From contig NZ_MCGB01000025.1 of the NCBI RefSeq assembly GCF_001699815.1, forward strand, positions 1 through 64,000: a stretch of DNA of 64,000 bases, read 5' to 3'. The first letter of the stretch is position 1. Every line of letters begins with the position of its first letter. This document shows, one piece after another, positions 36,754 through 47,029 of this stretch. The notes under the pieces were generated by a model that had not been told where the DNA came from, made no database searches, and saw nothing but the letters and a program-made list of their open reading frames with translations. Source of the DNA: Ralstonia pickettii. Its GTDB lineage: Bacteria > Pseudomonadota > Gammaproteobacteria > Burkholderiales > Burkholderiaceae. The translations under genes and the position numbers were made by a program.

Positions 36754-39312
36754 ATGTCTAAACGCCCGACCACCAAACCGGTCCCCAGAAAGATTGATGG
36801 AAAAGCCTTCGCTGCTCGTCCCCGAGCAAACCCGCTTTACTTGGCTTTGTGTCTGGCGGTTTTCAATAGTGCGCGCGCGGCGGAGGGGGAAACCCTTGTC
36901 GCACAGGCTGCCCCGACGCTGCTTGCTTTCAATACGAACTTTTTGCATGGCCAGGGCCGTCCGGCAGATCTGAGCGCCGTACTTTCTTCCGGAAACAGCG
37001 TGCCGCCCGGCACGTACCGTGTCGAGGTGCAGGTCAATGGAAACTTGGTGGGGCGGCGCGACGTCGACTTCCATCAAGAGGGTGGCAAGGGCAAGGTGCG
37101 TCCATGCCTCACCGCGCAGATGCTCCAGGACTTTGGCGTCGACCTGACTGCCATTACTCCAGCCCTTGATCTCAATAGCCAAGCGTGTCTGGATTTGCCG
37201 CAGCTAATGGACCAAGCGGTCGTCGACTTCGACGCTGGCCGGCTGCAACTGAACCTGAGCATTCCCCAGGCGTTTCTGTCGCGCGCTGCACGTGGCTATG
37301 TGGATCCGGCCTTGTGGGACGAGGGCGTCACCGCTGGCTACGTCAACTACCAGTTCAGCGGAAACTACGGCCACGGCCGCGTTGGCAATGACAGCAGCAG
37401 CTATTATCTTGGCCTGCAGAATGGCGTGAATATTGGCCGTTGGCGTCTGCGCAACGAATCTGCGTTGAGCGGAAGCAATGATGGCCAGACCCGCTTCAAA
37501 AGCAATCGCACGTTGTTGCAACGCGACGTCGACGCCATCAAGGGGCAACTGACGCTTGGCGAGCAATACTCCGACGCGACGCTATTCGACAGCGTACGCT
37601 TCCGCGGTGTGCAGGTCAGTTCGGACGACGCGATGCTGCCGGATAGCGAGCGCGGCTATGCACCGGTGGTGCGTGGGCAGGCTGCGACGAATGCTGTCGT
37701 GGAGGTTCGCCAGAGCGGCTACGTGCTATATCGCGCCAACGTGCCGCCGGGGCCATTCCAACTGACCGATATTTTCCCGACCGGCTCAAACGGCGACCTT
37801 GAAATCACCGTGATCGAAGCCGATGGCACCAGGCGCGTTACTCACCAAGCCTTTTCGAGCTTGCCCCTGATGCTCCGCAAGGGGCGATTGAAGTATGCAT
37901 TTGCGGCCGGGAAGTACGATGGGGATCAAACGGCCTCACCTAAGCTCGTGGCCGGATCGCTTGTTTATGGCTTCACGGACAACAGCACCGTGGCGGGCGG
38001 CTTCCAAGCGTCGCGGGATTTCCAGGCCCTCAACATGGGCGTTGGTACCAACACACCGATCGGTGCGCTGTCGCTAGACATCACGCAATCGAGCAGCCGC
38101 GTGCAGGGCAAGCGCGATACCGGCCAAAGTGTGCGTGTCCTGTATGCCAAGACTTTCACGCGGACGAACACCAACTTCACGCTGGCGGCATATCGGTATT
38201 CCACGTCGGGCTATCGCACGTTTAGCGATCACGTCAACGACCTCGGCAACGCGGGCGTGCAAGCTGGTCGTAGTCGCTCGCGCATCGACTTGACGACCAG
38301 TCAGGACTTGGGTGGGCCGCAACGTGAATATGGCAGCGTCTATCTGAACATCAGCCAGCAGACGTATTGGAATCAGCCGGGCTCCAGCCGCAGCATTAGC
38401 GTCGGCTATGGCAACACCTGGAAGCGACTCAGCTACAACTTGAGCCTGAGCCAGACCAAAGACAGTCGATTTGGCAACAACGGCAGCAATACGCAGGTCA
38501 TGCTGACGATGTCGATCCCGCTTGGAGGCAAGCTGCACTCCCAGCGCGCATACACCAACGTCAGCAACGACAGCAACGGCGGCACGAATATTCAGAGCGG
38601 CCTGAGCGGTTTCGCCAGCGAAAAAACGTCTTACGCCATGCAAGCCGGTTATACCAACGGCGGGCGAGGTGCAACGGGCGGTGCCAGCATTACGCACGAG
38701 GCCGATGCAGGCCAGCTCTCGGCCAACGTCAACGTCGCCAATGACTACCAATCGGCCAGCATCGGGGCCATGGGCGCGGTCGTGGTCCATGGCGGCGGTG
38801 TCAACCTGAGCCGCACGGTTGGCGACACCTTCGCTTTGATGAAGATGGAGGGCCTTCGGGGTGTCGATGTTCGCACCGAGGCAGGCACCTCAGTCGGTCG
38901 CAACGGATATGCCGTCGTGTCCTATGCGCAGCCGTACCGCCTGAATGCACTGCGCCCCGACACGCATAACCTCGGTGCCGACATTGAACTGACAGACACC
39001 GTTAAACAGGTGGTGCCGCGTCGTGGCGCCATTGTGCAGGCGACCTTCAAGGGTTACAGCGGCCAGCGTGCGCAGTTCACCTTCCAGCAGGCAGACGGCA
39101 AGCCCGTACCGTTTGGCGCCAGCGTGGAAGACGCCCAAACCGGCAGGCAGTTGGGCATTGCAGACCCGAACGGCAGTGCCTTTGTGCTGCTTGGCCAGGA
39201 ACAAGGCACCTTGTCGGTGAAATGGAAAGAAGGCCAATGCCAGGCACCCTATGCGTTGCCGAAAGCAGAAGCTGGCCGGAACTACCAGCGGCAGACGTTG
39301 CGTTGTAGATAG
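36754..39312 (+). CDS. Fimbrial outer-membrane usher (FimD/PapC family)
   Basis: An 852-residue usher. A long N-terminal signal region (to about residue 43, LALCLAVFNSARA) precedes the chaperone-binding N-domain with FNTNFLHGQGRPADLS and YRVEVQVNG. The beta-barrel holds the plug and the family signatures SDDAMLPDSERGYAPVVRG and PPGPFQLTDIFPTGSNGDLEI. The C-terminal domains contain VPRRGAIVQATFKGYSGQR. It translocates chaperone-subunit complexes and polymerises the fimbria at the outer membrane. It follows the chaperone gene by 117 bp and is intact. Confidence 0.95.
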   Translation: MSKRPTTKPVPRKIDGKAFAARPRANPLYLALCLAVFNSARAAEGETLVAQAAPTLLAFNTNFLHGQGRPADLSAVLSSGNSVPPGTYRVEVQVNGNLVGRRDVDFHQEGGKGKVRPCLTAQMLQDFGVDLTAITPALDLNSQACLDLPQLMDQAVVDFDAGRLQLNLSIPQAFLSRAARGYVDPALWDEGVTAGYVNYQFSGNYGHGRVGNDSSSYYLGLQNGVNIGRWRLRNESALSGSNDGQTRFKSNRTLLQRDVDAIKGQLTLGEQYSDATLFDSVRFRGVQVSSDDAMLPDSERGYAPVVRGQAATNAVVEVRQSGYVLYRANVPPGPFQLTDIFPTGSNGDLEITVIEADGTRRVTHQAFSSLPLMLRKGRLKYAFAAGKYDGDQTASPKLVAGSLVYGFTDNSTVAGGFQASRDFQALNMGVGTNTPIGALSLDITQSSSRVQGKRDTGQSVRVLYAKTFTRTNTNFTLAAYRYSTSGYRTFSDHVNDLGNAGVQAGRSRSRIDLTTSQDLGGPQREYGSVYLNISQQTYWNQPGSSRSISVGYGNTWKRLSYNLSLSQTKDSRFGNNGSNTQVMLTMSIPLGGKLHSQRAYTNVSNDSNGGTNIQSGLSGFASEKTSYAMQAGYTNGGRGATGGASITHEADAGQLSANVNVANDYQSASIGAMGAVVVHGGGVNLSRTVGDTFALMKMEGLRGVDVRTEAGTSVGRNGYAVVSYAQPYRLNALRPDTHNLGADIELTDTVKQVVPRRGAIVQATFKGYSGQRAQFTFQQADGKPVPFGASVEDAQTGRQLGIADPNGSAFVLLGQEQGTLSVKWKEGQCQAPYALPKAEAGRNYQRQTLRCR

Positions 39313-39389
39313 CCACCGGGCTCTCGAATCCTCCGCGGCCATGGATACATGGTCCATCGCATATAAGCAAAACTTGGAAAGAATCGTCG

Positions 39390-40405
39390 ATGCAAAAAAA
39401 TCTATACCGCCTCGAGTCGGATCATCTTCTCCGCGGTTTCTGTATGACCGCGTTTTTCTTGGCGGCTCTGCTCTCCTCGCCAGCTGACGCCGCAAACTGC
39501 ACAATTCGGCAAGGCGCCGTCGTCAAGCAACTCGCGTTTCAAATACCTTCAAGCTTTACCGTACCGCGCGATGCACCCATCGGTACCGTGATCTATGAAA
39601 GCGCACCTATAACGAACAGTGCACAAGACACACTGTCCTTCACCTGTACTGCCGCCTTCCGCTGGGGTTTGGTGAATTCGGTCGGAGGGATTCCGCCTGC
39701 CGCTACCAAAGTCGATATGCCGATCGGAAATACCGGACTGGCGTGGGGCCTGGTCTACAAGCGCGAGAGCCTGGAATGACTGCAGAACAGCTAGCTGCAA
39801 TTTCACTGGCATCCTCAAAGGCAGCGGGCCCCTACACATTCTTGGGCACGTCCTTCTCGTTAAGGATCAAAAAGATTGGCCCAGTTGCGCCGGGCGCTGC
39901 CGTTGAGGCGGGGCTCCTGGGGTATGCCAACATAAATAACGAGTTCAACGCCTTTATCGTTCGAACGTCCACAAAGGCAAGCGTTACAGCCCAGAGTTGC
40001 AAGACGCCAGATGTCATCGTGCAGATGGGAGATCGGAATCGTGTCGGACAATTCAAAGGTGTTGGCACTTCGTTGGCGCCTGTCAATTTTTCGATCAATC
40101 TGAACGAGTGCCCCTCGGGCATCAGCAAGGTTTCTTATCTACTGAAGCCCAACACCCAAATCTTGGATGCCGCGCAGTCGGTCGTCGCGCTCGACGCTGA
40201 ATCGGTAGCCAAGGGCGTCGGCCTGCAGGTTCTTAACCAGAACGGAGAGCCGGCGGTGTTGAACGAGAAGGTCGCCTTCAGCGAGTACGACAAGGCTGGT
40301 GGAAGTTTCAGTATCTCGCTAAAAGCAGCCTATCGGCAAACCGCTCCAGTCGTTGGAGCAGGCACAGCGAATAGCTCGCTGACTTTTGTGATGAGCTACG
40401 AGTAG
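39390..40405 (+). pseudogene. Fimbrial tip adhesin/minor subunit, frameshifted
   Basis: Two partial frames make one protein of about 338 residues. The first (39390-39779, 129 codons) has a signal peptide ending ALLSSPADA, then NCTIRQGAVVKQLAFQIPSS, and stops at TGA 39777. The second continues in another frame from about 39776 (TAEQLAAISLASSKAAGPYT) to a pilin-type end FVMSYE. Adding one base in CCTGGAATG near 39771-39776 restores SLGMTAEQL. So a single-base deletion, or a sequencing error, breaks the gene. It is the last gene of the cluster, the usual place for the adhesin, and is visibly A/T-richer than flanking DNA. Confidence 0.8.
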
Positions 40406-40479
40406 CTTGGTGTGCAGGCGGCTTCATCAAGCATGGCAGCCGGTGCGAGTTCAGTGATCGGCGTACTTGGTGTACCAGC

Positions 40480-40516
40480 AAAAAACCCCGCAGAGCCAAG
40501 CCCAGCGGGGTTTTTT
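40480..40516. terminator. Bidirectional intrinsic terminator between fimbrial cluster and ssrA
   Basis: AAAAAACCCCGC (40480-40491) pairs with GCGGGGTTTTTT (40505-40516), around a 13-nt loop. It ends the fimbrial transcript on the plus strand and the tmRNA transcript on the minus strand. Confidence 0.9.
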
Positions 40517-40546
40517 GCCAAACGTTGAAGCCGTTTGAAAGATGTT

Positions 40547-40904
40547 TGGTGGAGCCGGCGGGAATCGAACCCGCGTCCGCAAGCCCTCCACAGAGAGTTC
40601 TACATACTTAGTTCTGTCATTTGATTTAACCGCCGCATCGCGGACGAACACGCTCTACGACGGCGATTCACTAAGTTTTCGTCTCTAGGCCCGTGACTCA
40701 CCTAAAGCTTATCTGACGTAAATGACCTCGCTAGTCTTTCGACCCTAGCCCGTCAGCGAGCCAGTGCGAGGACGGCGGCCCTTAGGCTGCCAGTGCGTAA
40801 CGTTCGTCGTTAGCAGTTATTGCATTCCCATTGATTAACGAGGTGACGGGTCCTCGGTATGCCCTCCGCTGCTTCGCAACCCACGTCGAAACCAGGTCGG
40901 CCCC
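40547..40904 (-). ncRNA. ssrA: Transfer-messenger RNA (tmRNA)
   Basis: A 358-nt tmRNA for ribosome rescue with SmpB. The 5' end reads GGGGCCGACCTGGTTTCGAC and the 3' end closes the tRNA-like domain with GGTTCGATTCCCGCC and CCA. The tag frame at 40814-40782 (minus) encodes ANDERYALAA and stop, a typical betaproteobacterial tag ending in the protease-targeting LAA. A GATAAT (40925-40920 on the minus strand) may be the -10 box, leaving a short 5' leader for RNase P removal. Confidence 0.97.
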
Positions 40905-40936
40905 AGTAAGGAAGTGTCGATTATCCCATAGATGGG

Positions 40937-43900
40937 CTACTTCAGCGAGAAATCAACCCGCGTCGTCTTGCCCTTGTCCTTGATGCCTTCTGCGTTGAGC
41001 TTGGGGGCGACAACAAAGAGGCGCCCCGGATCCACGCGTTCAGCAAGTGCAACATGCACCGCATTCGCCCGACGCTGCGCGAGCTCACGCAAATCCGCAT
41101 CCGTCACTTGCACGTTGGTTTCCATTAGCTTGCGCATCTCGTCGGGCGGCAAGGATTTGGCCAGCCCGATCACGTTGCGCGGTTTCGGGAATTTGGCGGC
41201 TTTGTATGCGCGTTCAAGGTACTTGTTCTCCTCTTCCGGCTTGACGGTGGTATCTGCCTCAGCAGCGTCGCCGGCGTCCTTGAGTTTCTGCTCGCGAATC
41301 TGACGGTTCACGGCTTCCCGGCGCAGGCCGTCGCGGTCGAATTCCGGATCGACGCGGCCGATGATGTCGACCTTCAGCGCCGGGCGGTCCTTCAGCGCAG
41401 TGCCGAGCTTGTCGAGCTTGGCCAAGGACGCCTGGCCGATGTTCGACGTGCCGGGGTCGAACTCGATGTAGCCGAGTTCTTCGCCGCCGCTGCCGCCAAA
41501 CGCGCTGGCCAGCAGCGAGAACGGCGCCGTCACGGCGCGCGCGATGAGGTTGACGAATGCACGCAGGATGACGCCGCCGATGCTGAACTGTGGGTCATCG
41601 AGCGAGCCCGATACCGGCACGCGCACGTCGATCTCGCCGCGCGAATTCTTCAGCAGCGCCACTGCCAGCCGCACCGGCAGATTGGTCGCGTCCTTACTTT
41701 CTACGCGGTCGCCGAAGGTGAGCTGGTCGATGAAGATGTGGTTGTCGGCGGTCAACTTGCCCTGGTCGAGCAGGTAGTGCAGATCCATCGTCAGCTTGCC
41801 CTTGGTGATCGGGTAGCCGGCGTACTTGGCGGAGTAGGGCGTGAGGTTGGTCAGTTCCACGCCGTCGGCCTTGGCCGTCAGGTCGACAAAGGCCATGGGA
41901 GCGAGCGGGTTCACCTTGCCGTGGATGTCCACCGGTGCCGTGCTGTCGACACTGCCGCGCAGCGTCACATCTGCGGGTGTCTGGTTGGCCGCCGTGCTGA
42001 TCGTACCGATCGAGCCTCCGATGGCGGTCAGGTTGGCGGTGTAGTTCGGCTTGACGAAGTTGTCGGTGAAGCGGATGTTGCCGTCCTGCAGCGTGATGGC
42101 GTCAACGCGCAGGTCGGCGCCGCCGGCTTTGGGCGTGGGGCCCGTGGCTGTGACGGTGACGGCCGATGCGGGTGCCGCAGTCGGAGCCGAAGCCGTCACG
42201 GGCGCGGCTGCCGGGGCGGAAGCCGCTGCGGCCGATGCCGATGCAGGTTCGCTTTGCGTCAGCGAGCGTCGCTCCTCGGTCGGCTGCACGCGGATGTCCT
42301 GCAGGTTCAGGCGCCCATTCGGGTTGATGATGATCCGCGCGTAGAACGTCGACAGCGCCATCGCTCCCACCCGCACGCGCGGCGTAGTGCCGTCGTAGTT
42401 GGCCTGGATGCGGTTGAGCGCGAGCGAGCGCCAGCGCAGGAAGTCATCCGAACTCACGCGGTCTTGCAGGCGGACGTTGCCCAGTGTCGCGTTGCCCTGG
42501 TAGTTCACCGTCAGCGCCTTGCCCTGGTTGAGCACGAGGCGCCCGTCCATCGATAGCAGCGCGCTGGTGATGGCCGCGTTCAACGACTTGTCCAGATACG
42601 GATCGAAGCCTGCCAGCGACAGGTTCTGCGAGTTCACGCGCAGGTCGGCCTTGAGCGGCTGCGGCACGACCTCGCCGCGCACATCGAGCTTGCCCTTGGC
42701 ACCCAGCCCTGCGCCAATCTGCACGCTGACCGGTTTGCCGAGATCGGAGGAGGCGTTCTGCACGACCACGTTCAGCGGCTCGACACGCACCTTGACCGGG
42801 CGCGAGTTCGATTGGTCTTCAAAGCCGACAGCGCTGTTGTCCAGCTTCAGCGTTTGTACGGTCACTGCCCAGGGTTTTTCGGCCGGCGCGTTCGACTTTG
42901 CGCTGGACTTGGCCGGCGCTGTCGACTTGCCCGCCACCGATTGCGGACCATCGAGCAGCGTCAACGTGGTTGTGCCGTCCTTCTTGCGCAACGCATCGAT
43001 CTGCAGGCCATCGGCGCGCACTTCGTTCAGGGCGATGGTGCGGGCGCTCAGGTCAAAGCGCTTCACCTCTGCGCGCAGCAGCTTGGCTCGCAGCGCGGTG
43101 TCCTTGCCCGTGGCCGGCGCCAGTGACAGGTCGGCCAGGCTTGCGGTCAGCGGTTCCGCGCGCACGTTGAATTTGTCCGGCCCGAATTCGAGCGCCACCT
43201 TGCCGTCGGCCGATAGCGCACCGCTCTGCAATTGCGGTGCGCCCGCCTGGCGCAGATACGGGCTGATGCCGACCAGCTTCACGCCGTCCAGCTTCAGTTC
43301 CAGCTCGCCGGTGTTCTTCTCCAGCGATGTGTTGCCTTTGACATTGAGCGTGCCGCCTTGCGCCAGCTTGGCGCCCACATCGAGCGAGGTCGGACCGCCC
43401 AACGTACGCACGCGAATGTCGCCGTGGAGGTCTTCCAGTATCAGGTCGGCAGCCGGCTGCGTGGTCGCGTCACGCCAGTGGACGGTGCTGTTGGTCAGTT
43501 GCAGCTTGTTGACCGCCACATCCAACGGTTTCGGCTTGGCGGTGGTCGCGGCCTCGGCCGTGGCAGCTTTCGCTTCGGCAGGTGCCGGCTTGCCGGCGAG
43601 TTGCGCGAAATTGATCGCTCCATCCGCACCGCGCGTGGCGTTAACGCGCACGCCATCCAGCGTCAGCGCATCGAGGTGGAACACGTTGTCGAGCGGGCGC
43701 ACGTCGGCAAGCGTTGCGCGCACCTGCTTGGCGGCCACCAGTGGCGCTTTCCTGGCGTCGACCACTTCGAGGTTGTCGAGGCCGGTCGTGCCATGCACGC
43801 GCAGCACTGGTGTGCCGCTCTTGGGCTTCTGGAAGTCGATCGTCAGGTCGGTCGTCAGCTTGCCTTGTGGAACCGCCACCGGCAGCGGGCCGGGTACGTA

Positions 43901-44719
43901 GCCGAGATAGCGGGGCAGATCCAGTCCGTCGATCTTGACGTTGAGGTTCGATTCGAGCGAATCGGCAAACGGCTTTGTCTTGCCCGCGAAATGCAGCGGC
44001 GCGCCGTCGATGCGGGCAACCAGCAAAGGCTGCACGAAGATGTCCACGTCTGCCGGCAGGCTCGCCACGAAAGGCACGCCGATCTGCAAGCCCTCCACCT
44101 TGTGTTGCCCGCCGAGCGGCTGGTCGACAAAGTCGATGGCGCCGTTGGTCAACTGCAGATTGGCAAAGACGAAACGTGCCGGCTCGTTCGACTTGGGCTT
44201 GGGCGCGGTTTCCGGCTGGCTTAGCTTGTCGACGATGTCGGAGAAGTTGAAACGCTGTTCGGCGGTGCGCACGATACGCACGTGCGGCGCATCGATGCTG
44301 AGTTCTTCAATCACGGGCGCGCGGCGGAAGATCGAACTCCACGACGCGTTCACATGCAGATGGCCGACATCGACGAACGGCGTCTTGCCGTCGCGCTCGG
44401 CAATGTGGAGCTGGTCGACATCAAGCCGCAGCGTGTATGGGTTGATGCTGATCTTGCCGACCGAAACCGGCCGTTCCAGGAGCTGGCTGAGCTGCGTTTG
44501 CGCCAGGTGGTGCAGCAACGGCGGGCCGCCGAATGCACCCAGTAGCCCGAACATCACCAGAAAGATCAGCACGCCGATCCCGATGCGCTTGGTGCGACGC
44601 GACGTGCCGACCTGCGCCGCGCGTTGCCAGCCGGCCGTACCGCGCAGGCGATCAAGCCGTGCGCGCCAGCCGGCGGTATTCGATTGCAGATCGGGGCGCG
44701 AATCGGGGGAGGAGCTCAT
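40937..44719 (-). CDS. DUF748/AsmA-like large envelope protein
   Basis: A 1260-residue protein with one N-terminal membrane helix (about residues 48-68, GIGVLIFLVMFGLLGAFG) and a very long periplasmic region of repeated beta-rich segments, many with the pattern ...LKLDGVKL... and FVFANLQLTNGAIDFVDQ. It belongs to the DUF748 branch of the AsmA superfamily, whose relatives form long grooves that carry phospholipids between membranes. Residues about 1130-1260 include an OmpA-like stretch (KVDIIGRVDPEFDRDGLRR). An Ala/Pro-rich low-complexity linker sits near residue 840. It lies 32 bp from the ssrA 5' end. Confidence 0.88.
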   Translation of the reverse strand: MSSSPDSRPDLQSNTAGWRARLDRLRGTAGWQRAAQVGTSRRTKRIGIGVLIFLVMFGLLGAFGGPPLLHHLAQTQLSQLLERPVSVGKISINPYTLRLDVDQLHIAERDGKTPFVDVGHLHVNASWSSIFRRAPVIEELSIDAPHVRIVRTAEQRFNFSDIVDKLSQPETAPKPKSNEPARFVFANLQLTNGAIDFVDQPLGGQHKVEGLQIGVPFVASLPADVDIFVQPLLVARIDGAPLHFAGKTKPFADSLESNLNVKIDGLDLPRYLGYVPGPLPVAVPQGKLTTDLTIDFQKPKSGTPVLRVHGTTGLDNLEVVDARKAPLVAAKQVRATLADVRPLDNVFHLDALTLDGVRVNATRGADGAINFAQLAGKPAPAEAKAATAEAATTAKPKPLDVAVNKLQLTNSTVHWRDATTQPAADLILEDLHGDIRVRTLGGPTSLDVGAKLAQGGTLNVKGNTSLEKNTGELELKLDGVKLVGISPYLRQAGAPQLQSGALSADGKVALEFGPDKFNVRAEPLTASLADLSLAPATGKDTALRAKLLRAEVKRFDLSARTIALNEVRADGLQIDALRKKDGTTTLTLLDGPQSVAGKSTAPAKSSAKSNAPAEKPWAVTVQTLKLDNSAVGFEDQSNSRPVKVRVEPLNVVVQNASSDLGKPVSVQIGAGLGAKGKLDVRGEVVPQPLKADLRVNSQNLSLAGFDPYLDKSLNAAITSALLSMDGRLVLNQGKALTVNYQGNATLGNVRLQDRVSSDDFLRWRSLALNRIQANYDGTTPRVRVGAMALSTFYARIIINPNGRLNLQDIRVQPTEERRSLTQSEPASASAAAASAPAAAPVTASAPTAAPASAVTVTATGPTPKAGGADLRVDAITLQDGNIRFTDNFVKPNYTANLTAIGGSIGTISTAANQTPADVTLRGSVDSTAPVDIHGKVNPLAPMAFVDLTAKADGVELTNLTPYSAKYAGYPITKGKLTMDLHYLLDQGKLTADNHIFIDQLTFGDRVESKDATNLPVRLAVALLKNSRGEIDVRVPVSGSLDDPQFSIGGVILRAFVNLIARAVTAPFSLLASAFGGSGGEELGYIEFDPGTSNIGQASLAKLDKLGTALKDRPALKVDIIGRVDPEFDRDGLRREAVNRQIREQKLKDAGDAAEADTTVKPEEENKYLERAYKAAKFPKPRNVIGLAKSLPPDEMRKLMETNVQVTDADLRELAQRRANAVHVALAERVDPGRLFVVAPKLNAEGIKDKGKTTRVDFSLK

Positions 44720-44837
44720 GCTGGTGTCGGTCCGGCCACGGCGTGGCCTACTTCGTCAGTCGATTGACCGCCACGTCCCGACGGGAGGCAGCGGTCCTGA
44801 AAGGTGTGGCGCCCGGGCATTCACCTGGGCATTGTGG

Positions 44838-45527
44838 TCAAGCGCGTTGCGACTCGAGCAGCAGCGGAATCAGCTCGGCCGCGCTGGCGATCAGCGCATC
44901 GGCGCGCCATTCCGCTGGCGATGGCCCATTACCACAATAGCCGTAACTGGCCGCAATGGTAGGCATGCCGGCAGCGCGGCCGGCTTCGATATCGCGCAGG
45001 TCATCGCCCACGTAGACGATCTGTCGTGCGTCGATGCCGATGGATTCGGCCGCATGCAGCAGTGGGGCGGGGTGGGGCTTGGCGTGCGGCGTCGTGTCGC
45101 CCGCAACGACGCACGCCGGCGGCACCGGCAACGGCAACCGTGCAACCAGCGGTACCGTCAGGCGGCCCGACTTGTTGGTGACGATCCCCCAGGGGACGCC
45201 CGCCCTCCCCAGTTCGACCAGCACTTCGGCCATGCCCGGAAACAGCTGCGTACGCACACAGATTTCCGCCTCGTAGTTGGCGAGAAACGCCAGCCGTAGC
45301 GACTCGAACTCCGCATCCCCTGGCCTAACACCGAAGGCCACGCCGATCAGTCCGCGGGCACCATGCGAGGCGACCGGGCGCAGCGCTTCGTAGTCCACCG
45401 GTTCGAGGCCACGATCAGTGCGCACCTTGTTGGCCGCGGCGGCCAGATCGGGGGCCGTGTCCGCAAGTGTGCCGTCCAGGTCGAACAGCACCGCGCCCAG
45501 CGGATCGGGAAACTGGCGCGCCGTCAT
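44838..45527 (-). CDS. gph: Phosphoglycolate phosphatase (HAD superfamily)
   Basis: A 229-residue HAD phosphatase. Motif I is [15 protein letters not shown] with the nucleophile and acid Asp pair; motif II is WGIVTNKSG; motif III/IV is [11 protein letters not shown] and [12 protein letters not shown]. Gph clears 2-phosphoglycolate from DNA repair and other sources. The start at ATG 45527 sits in an ATGA overlap with the ubiG stop. ubiG-gph is a standard pair in this order of bacteria. An alternative is another small HAD sugar phosphatase. Confidence 0.9.
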   Translation of the reverse strand: MTARQFPDPLGAVLFDLDGTLADTAPDLAAAANKVRTDRGLEPVDYEALRPVASHGARGLIGVAFGVRPGDAEFESLRLAFLANYEAEICVRTQLFPGMAEVLVELGRAGVPWGIVTNKSGRLTVPLVARLPLPVPPACVVAGDTTPHAKPHPAPLLHAAESIGIDARQIVYVGDDLRDIEAGRAAGMPTIAASYGYCGNGPSPAEWRADALIASAAELIPLLLESQRA

Positions 45528-46255
45528 GCCTCGGCCGGACGGCGCGTTGCCATCAAATAGTTGACGCTGGCGTCCTGCGTGAGGGCATAGCGGCCGGTGA
45601 TCGGGTTGTATTCGAGCCCGCACATCTCTTGAGCCTGGAGCCCGGCCCCCCGTACGAACGCGCTCAGCTCCGACGGGCGAATGAACTTGGCGTAGTCATG
45701 CGTGCCGCGCGGCAGCATGTTGAGCACGTATTCCGCGCCAATGACCGCCAGCAGATAGGCCTTGGCGTTCCGGTGGATGGTCGAGAAAAACACGTATCCG
45801 CCCGGTTTTACCAGCGTCGCGCACGCACGCACAACAGACGCCGGATCGGGCACATGTTCGAGCATCTCCATGCAAGTAACGACATCGAAGCTGGCCGGCT
45901 CGCGTGCGGCCAAGGCTTCTGCGGCAATCTCCTCGTAATCGACGGTAACGCCCGCCTCGAGACTATGCAGGTCGGCGACACGCAGCGCTTTGCGGGACAG
46001 GTCGATGCCTTTGACGTCGGCGCCGGCACGCGCCATGCTCTCTGAAAGGATGCCGCCGCCGCAGCCCACGTCGACGATGCGTTTGCCGGCCAGCGGGGCG
46101 ATCGACTGAATCCAGCCGAGGCGCAGCGGATTGATTTCGTGCAGGGGTTTGAACTCGCTGTTCGGATCCCACCAGCGGTGGGCGAGTTCGCTGAATTTTT
46201 CGAGTTCGCCGGGATCGGCGTTCGCGTGAGTGGTCGTCATGTTGCGCTGCGCCAT
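45524..46255 (-). CDS. ubiG: Ubiquinone biosynthesis O-methyltransferase
   Basis: A 243-residue SAM-dependent methyltransferase carrying out both O-methylations of ubiquinone synthesis. The opening [20 protein letters not shown] and NPLRLGWI are UbiG marks; the SAM site is [20 protein letters not shown], then [15 protein letters not shown]. An alternative start at ATG 46240 ([11 protein letters not shown]) would remove five residues; neither has a clear ribosome binding site. It is coupled to gph by an ATGA overlap. Confidence 0.94.
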   Translation of the reverse strand: MAQRNMTTTHANADPGELEKFSELAHRWWDPNSEFKPLHEINPLRLGWIQSIAPLAGKRIVDVGCGGGILSESMARAGADVKGIDLSRKALRVADLHSLEAGVTVDYEEIAAEALAAREPASFDVVTCMEMLEHVPDPASVVRACATLVKPGGYVFFSTIHRNAKAYLLAVIGAEYVLNMLPRGTHDYAKFIRPSELSAFVRGAGLQAQEMCGLEYNPITGRYALTQDASVNYLMATRRPAEA

Positions 46256-46400
46256 GGCATATCGGCTAGGTGAGGAAATGTACCAAAAAGCGTCGCCCCA
46301 ACCAAATCAAGGGGTTTGCGAAAAGGTTTCACATTGAAACAGAGGTGAACAAACGCGCATGCTTTTCCTCAAACTGTCACCTTCGTTCAAGGAGAGATCA

Positions 46401-46892
46401 ATGAAATCCAAACAAATTCTGATTGGGCTGGGTGTTGCGGGCCTGACGGTGCTGGCAGGCTGCGCTGCGCCGGGTTACGGGGGTGGCTATAACGGTGGGT
46501 ACGCTCAACAGCCTCCGGCCTATGGCGGCCAACCGCAGCAAACGGGGGCCCTCTATGGCCGCGTGGAATCGATCCAGCCGATGCAGGCCCCGGCAAATAG
46601 CCCGGGCATTTTAGGCACGATCATCGGCGGTGTGGCCGGCGGTATTCTGGGTCACCAAGTTGGCGGCGGTACGGGCAACACAGTCGCAACCATTGGCGGC
46701 GCAGCACTGGGTGCCTATGCTGGCAACCAAGTCGAACAGCGCGCAGGAGCGGGCGGCCAAACCGTGTACCGCATCACTGTCCGCCTCGATGATGGCCGCG
46801 TCGCGACCGTCACGCAACGAAACCCGAACAATCTGCGCGTGGGCGATCGCGCCATGGTTGCTAACGACCAGGCGACACCTTCCTATCAATAA
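46401..46892 (+). CDS. Glycine-zipper lipoprotein (SlyB/OsmB-like)
   Basis: A 163-residue outer-membrane lipoprotein. The signal ends in the lipobox LAGC, with Cys21 lipidated. A Gly/Tyr/Gln-rich linker follows, then a glycine-zipper two-helix domain (GTIIGGVAGGILGHQVGGGT and TIGGAALGAYAGNQVE), and a small beta domain (TVYRITVRLDDGRVATVTQ). Such proteins stabilise the outer membrane under stress. AAGGAGAG precedes the ATG at 46401; an open frame to 46359 is not needed. Two hairpins follow the stop. Confidence 0.92.
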   Translation: MKSKQILIGLGVAGLTVLAGCAAPGYGGGYNGGYAQQPPAYGGQPQQTGALYGRVESIQPMQAPANSPGILGTIIGGVAGGILGHQVGGGTGNTVATIGGAALGAYAGNQVEQRAGAGGQTVYRITVRLDDGRVATVTQRNPNNLRVGDRAMVANDQATPSYQ

Positions 46893-46935
46893 GAAGGGCG
46901 GTCATGAAAAAGGGGCATCGGGTGCCCCAAACAGA

Positions 46936-46971
46936 AAAAGCGATGGCGCATTTTGCGTCATCGTTTTTTTT
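46936..46971 (+). terminator. Intrinsic terminator of the lipoprotein gene
   Basis: CGATGGCGCA (46941-46950) pairs with TGCGTCATCG (46954-46963), with one G-T pair and a 3-nt loop, followed by eight T. A-residues on the 5' side extend the stem. Confidence 0.88.
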
Positions 46972-47029
46972 GGCGCCTATTTCCGCAGCGGCCTCGGGGA
47001 AGGCGTCCGGCGACGCAGATGTACAGGCG

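Noticed and set aside
39743-40405. Second adhesin frame as a separate gene
   Set aside because: It has no signal peptide or ribosome binding site, and begins in mid-domain exactly where the upstream frame breaks off.
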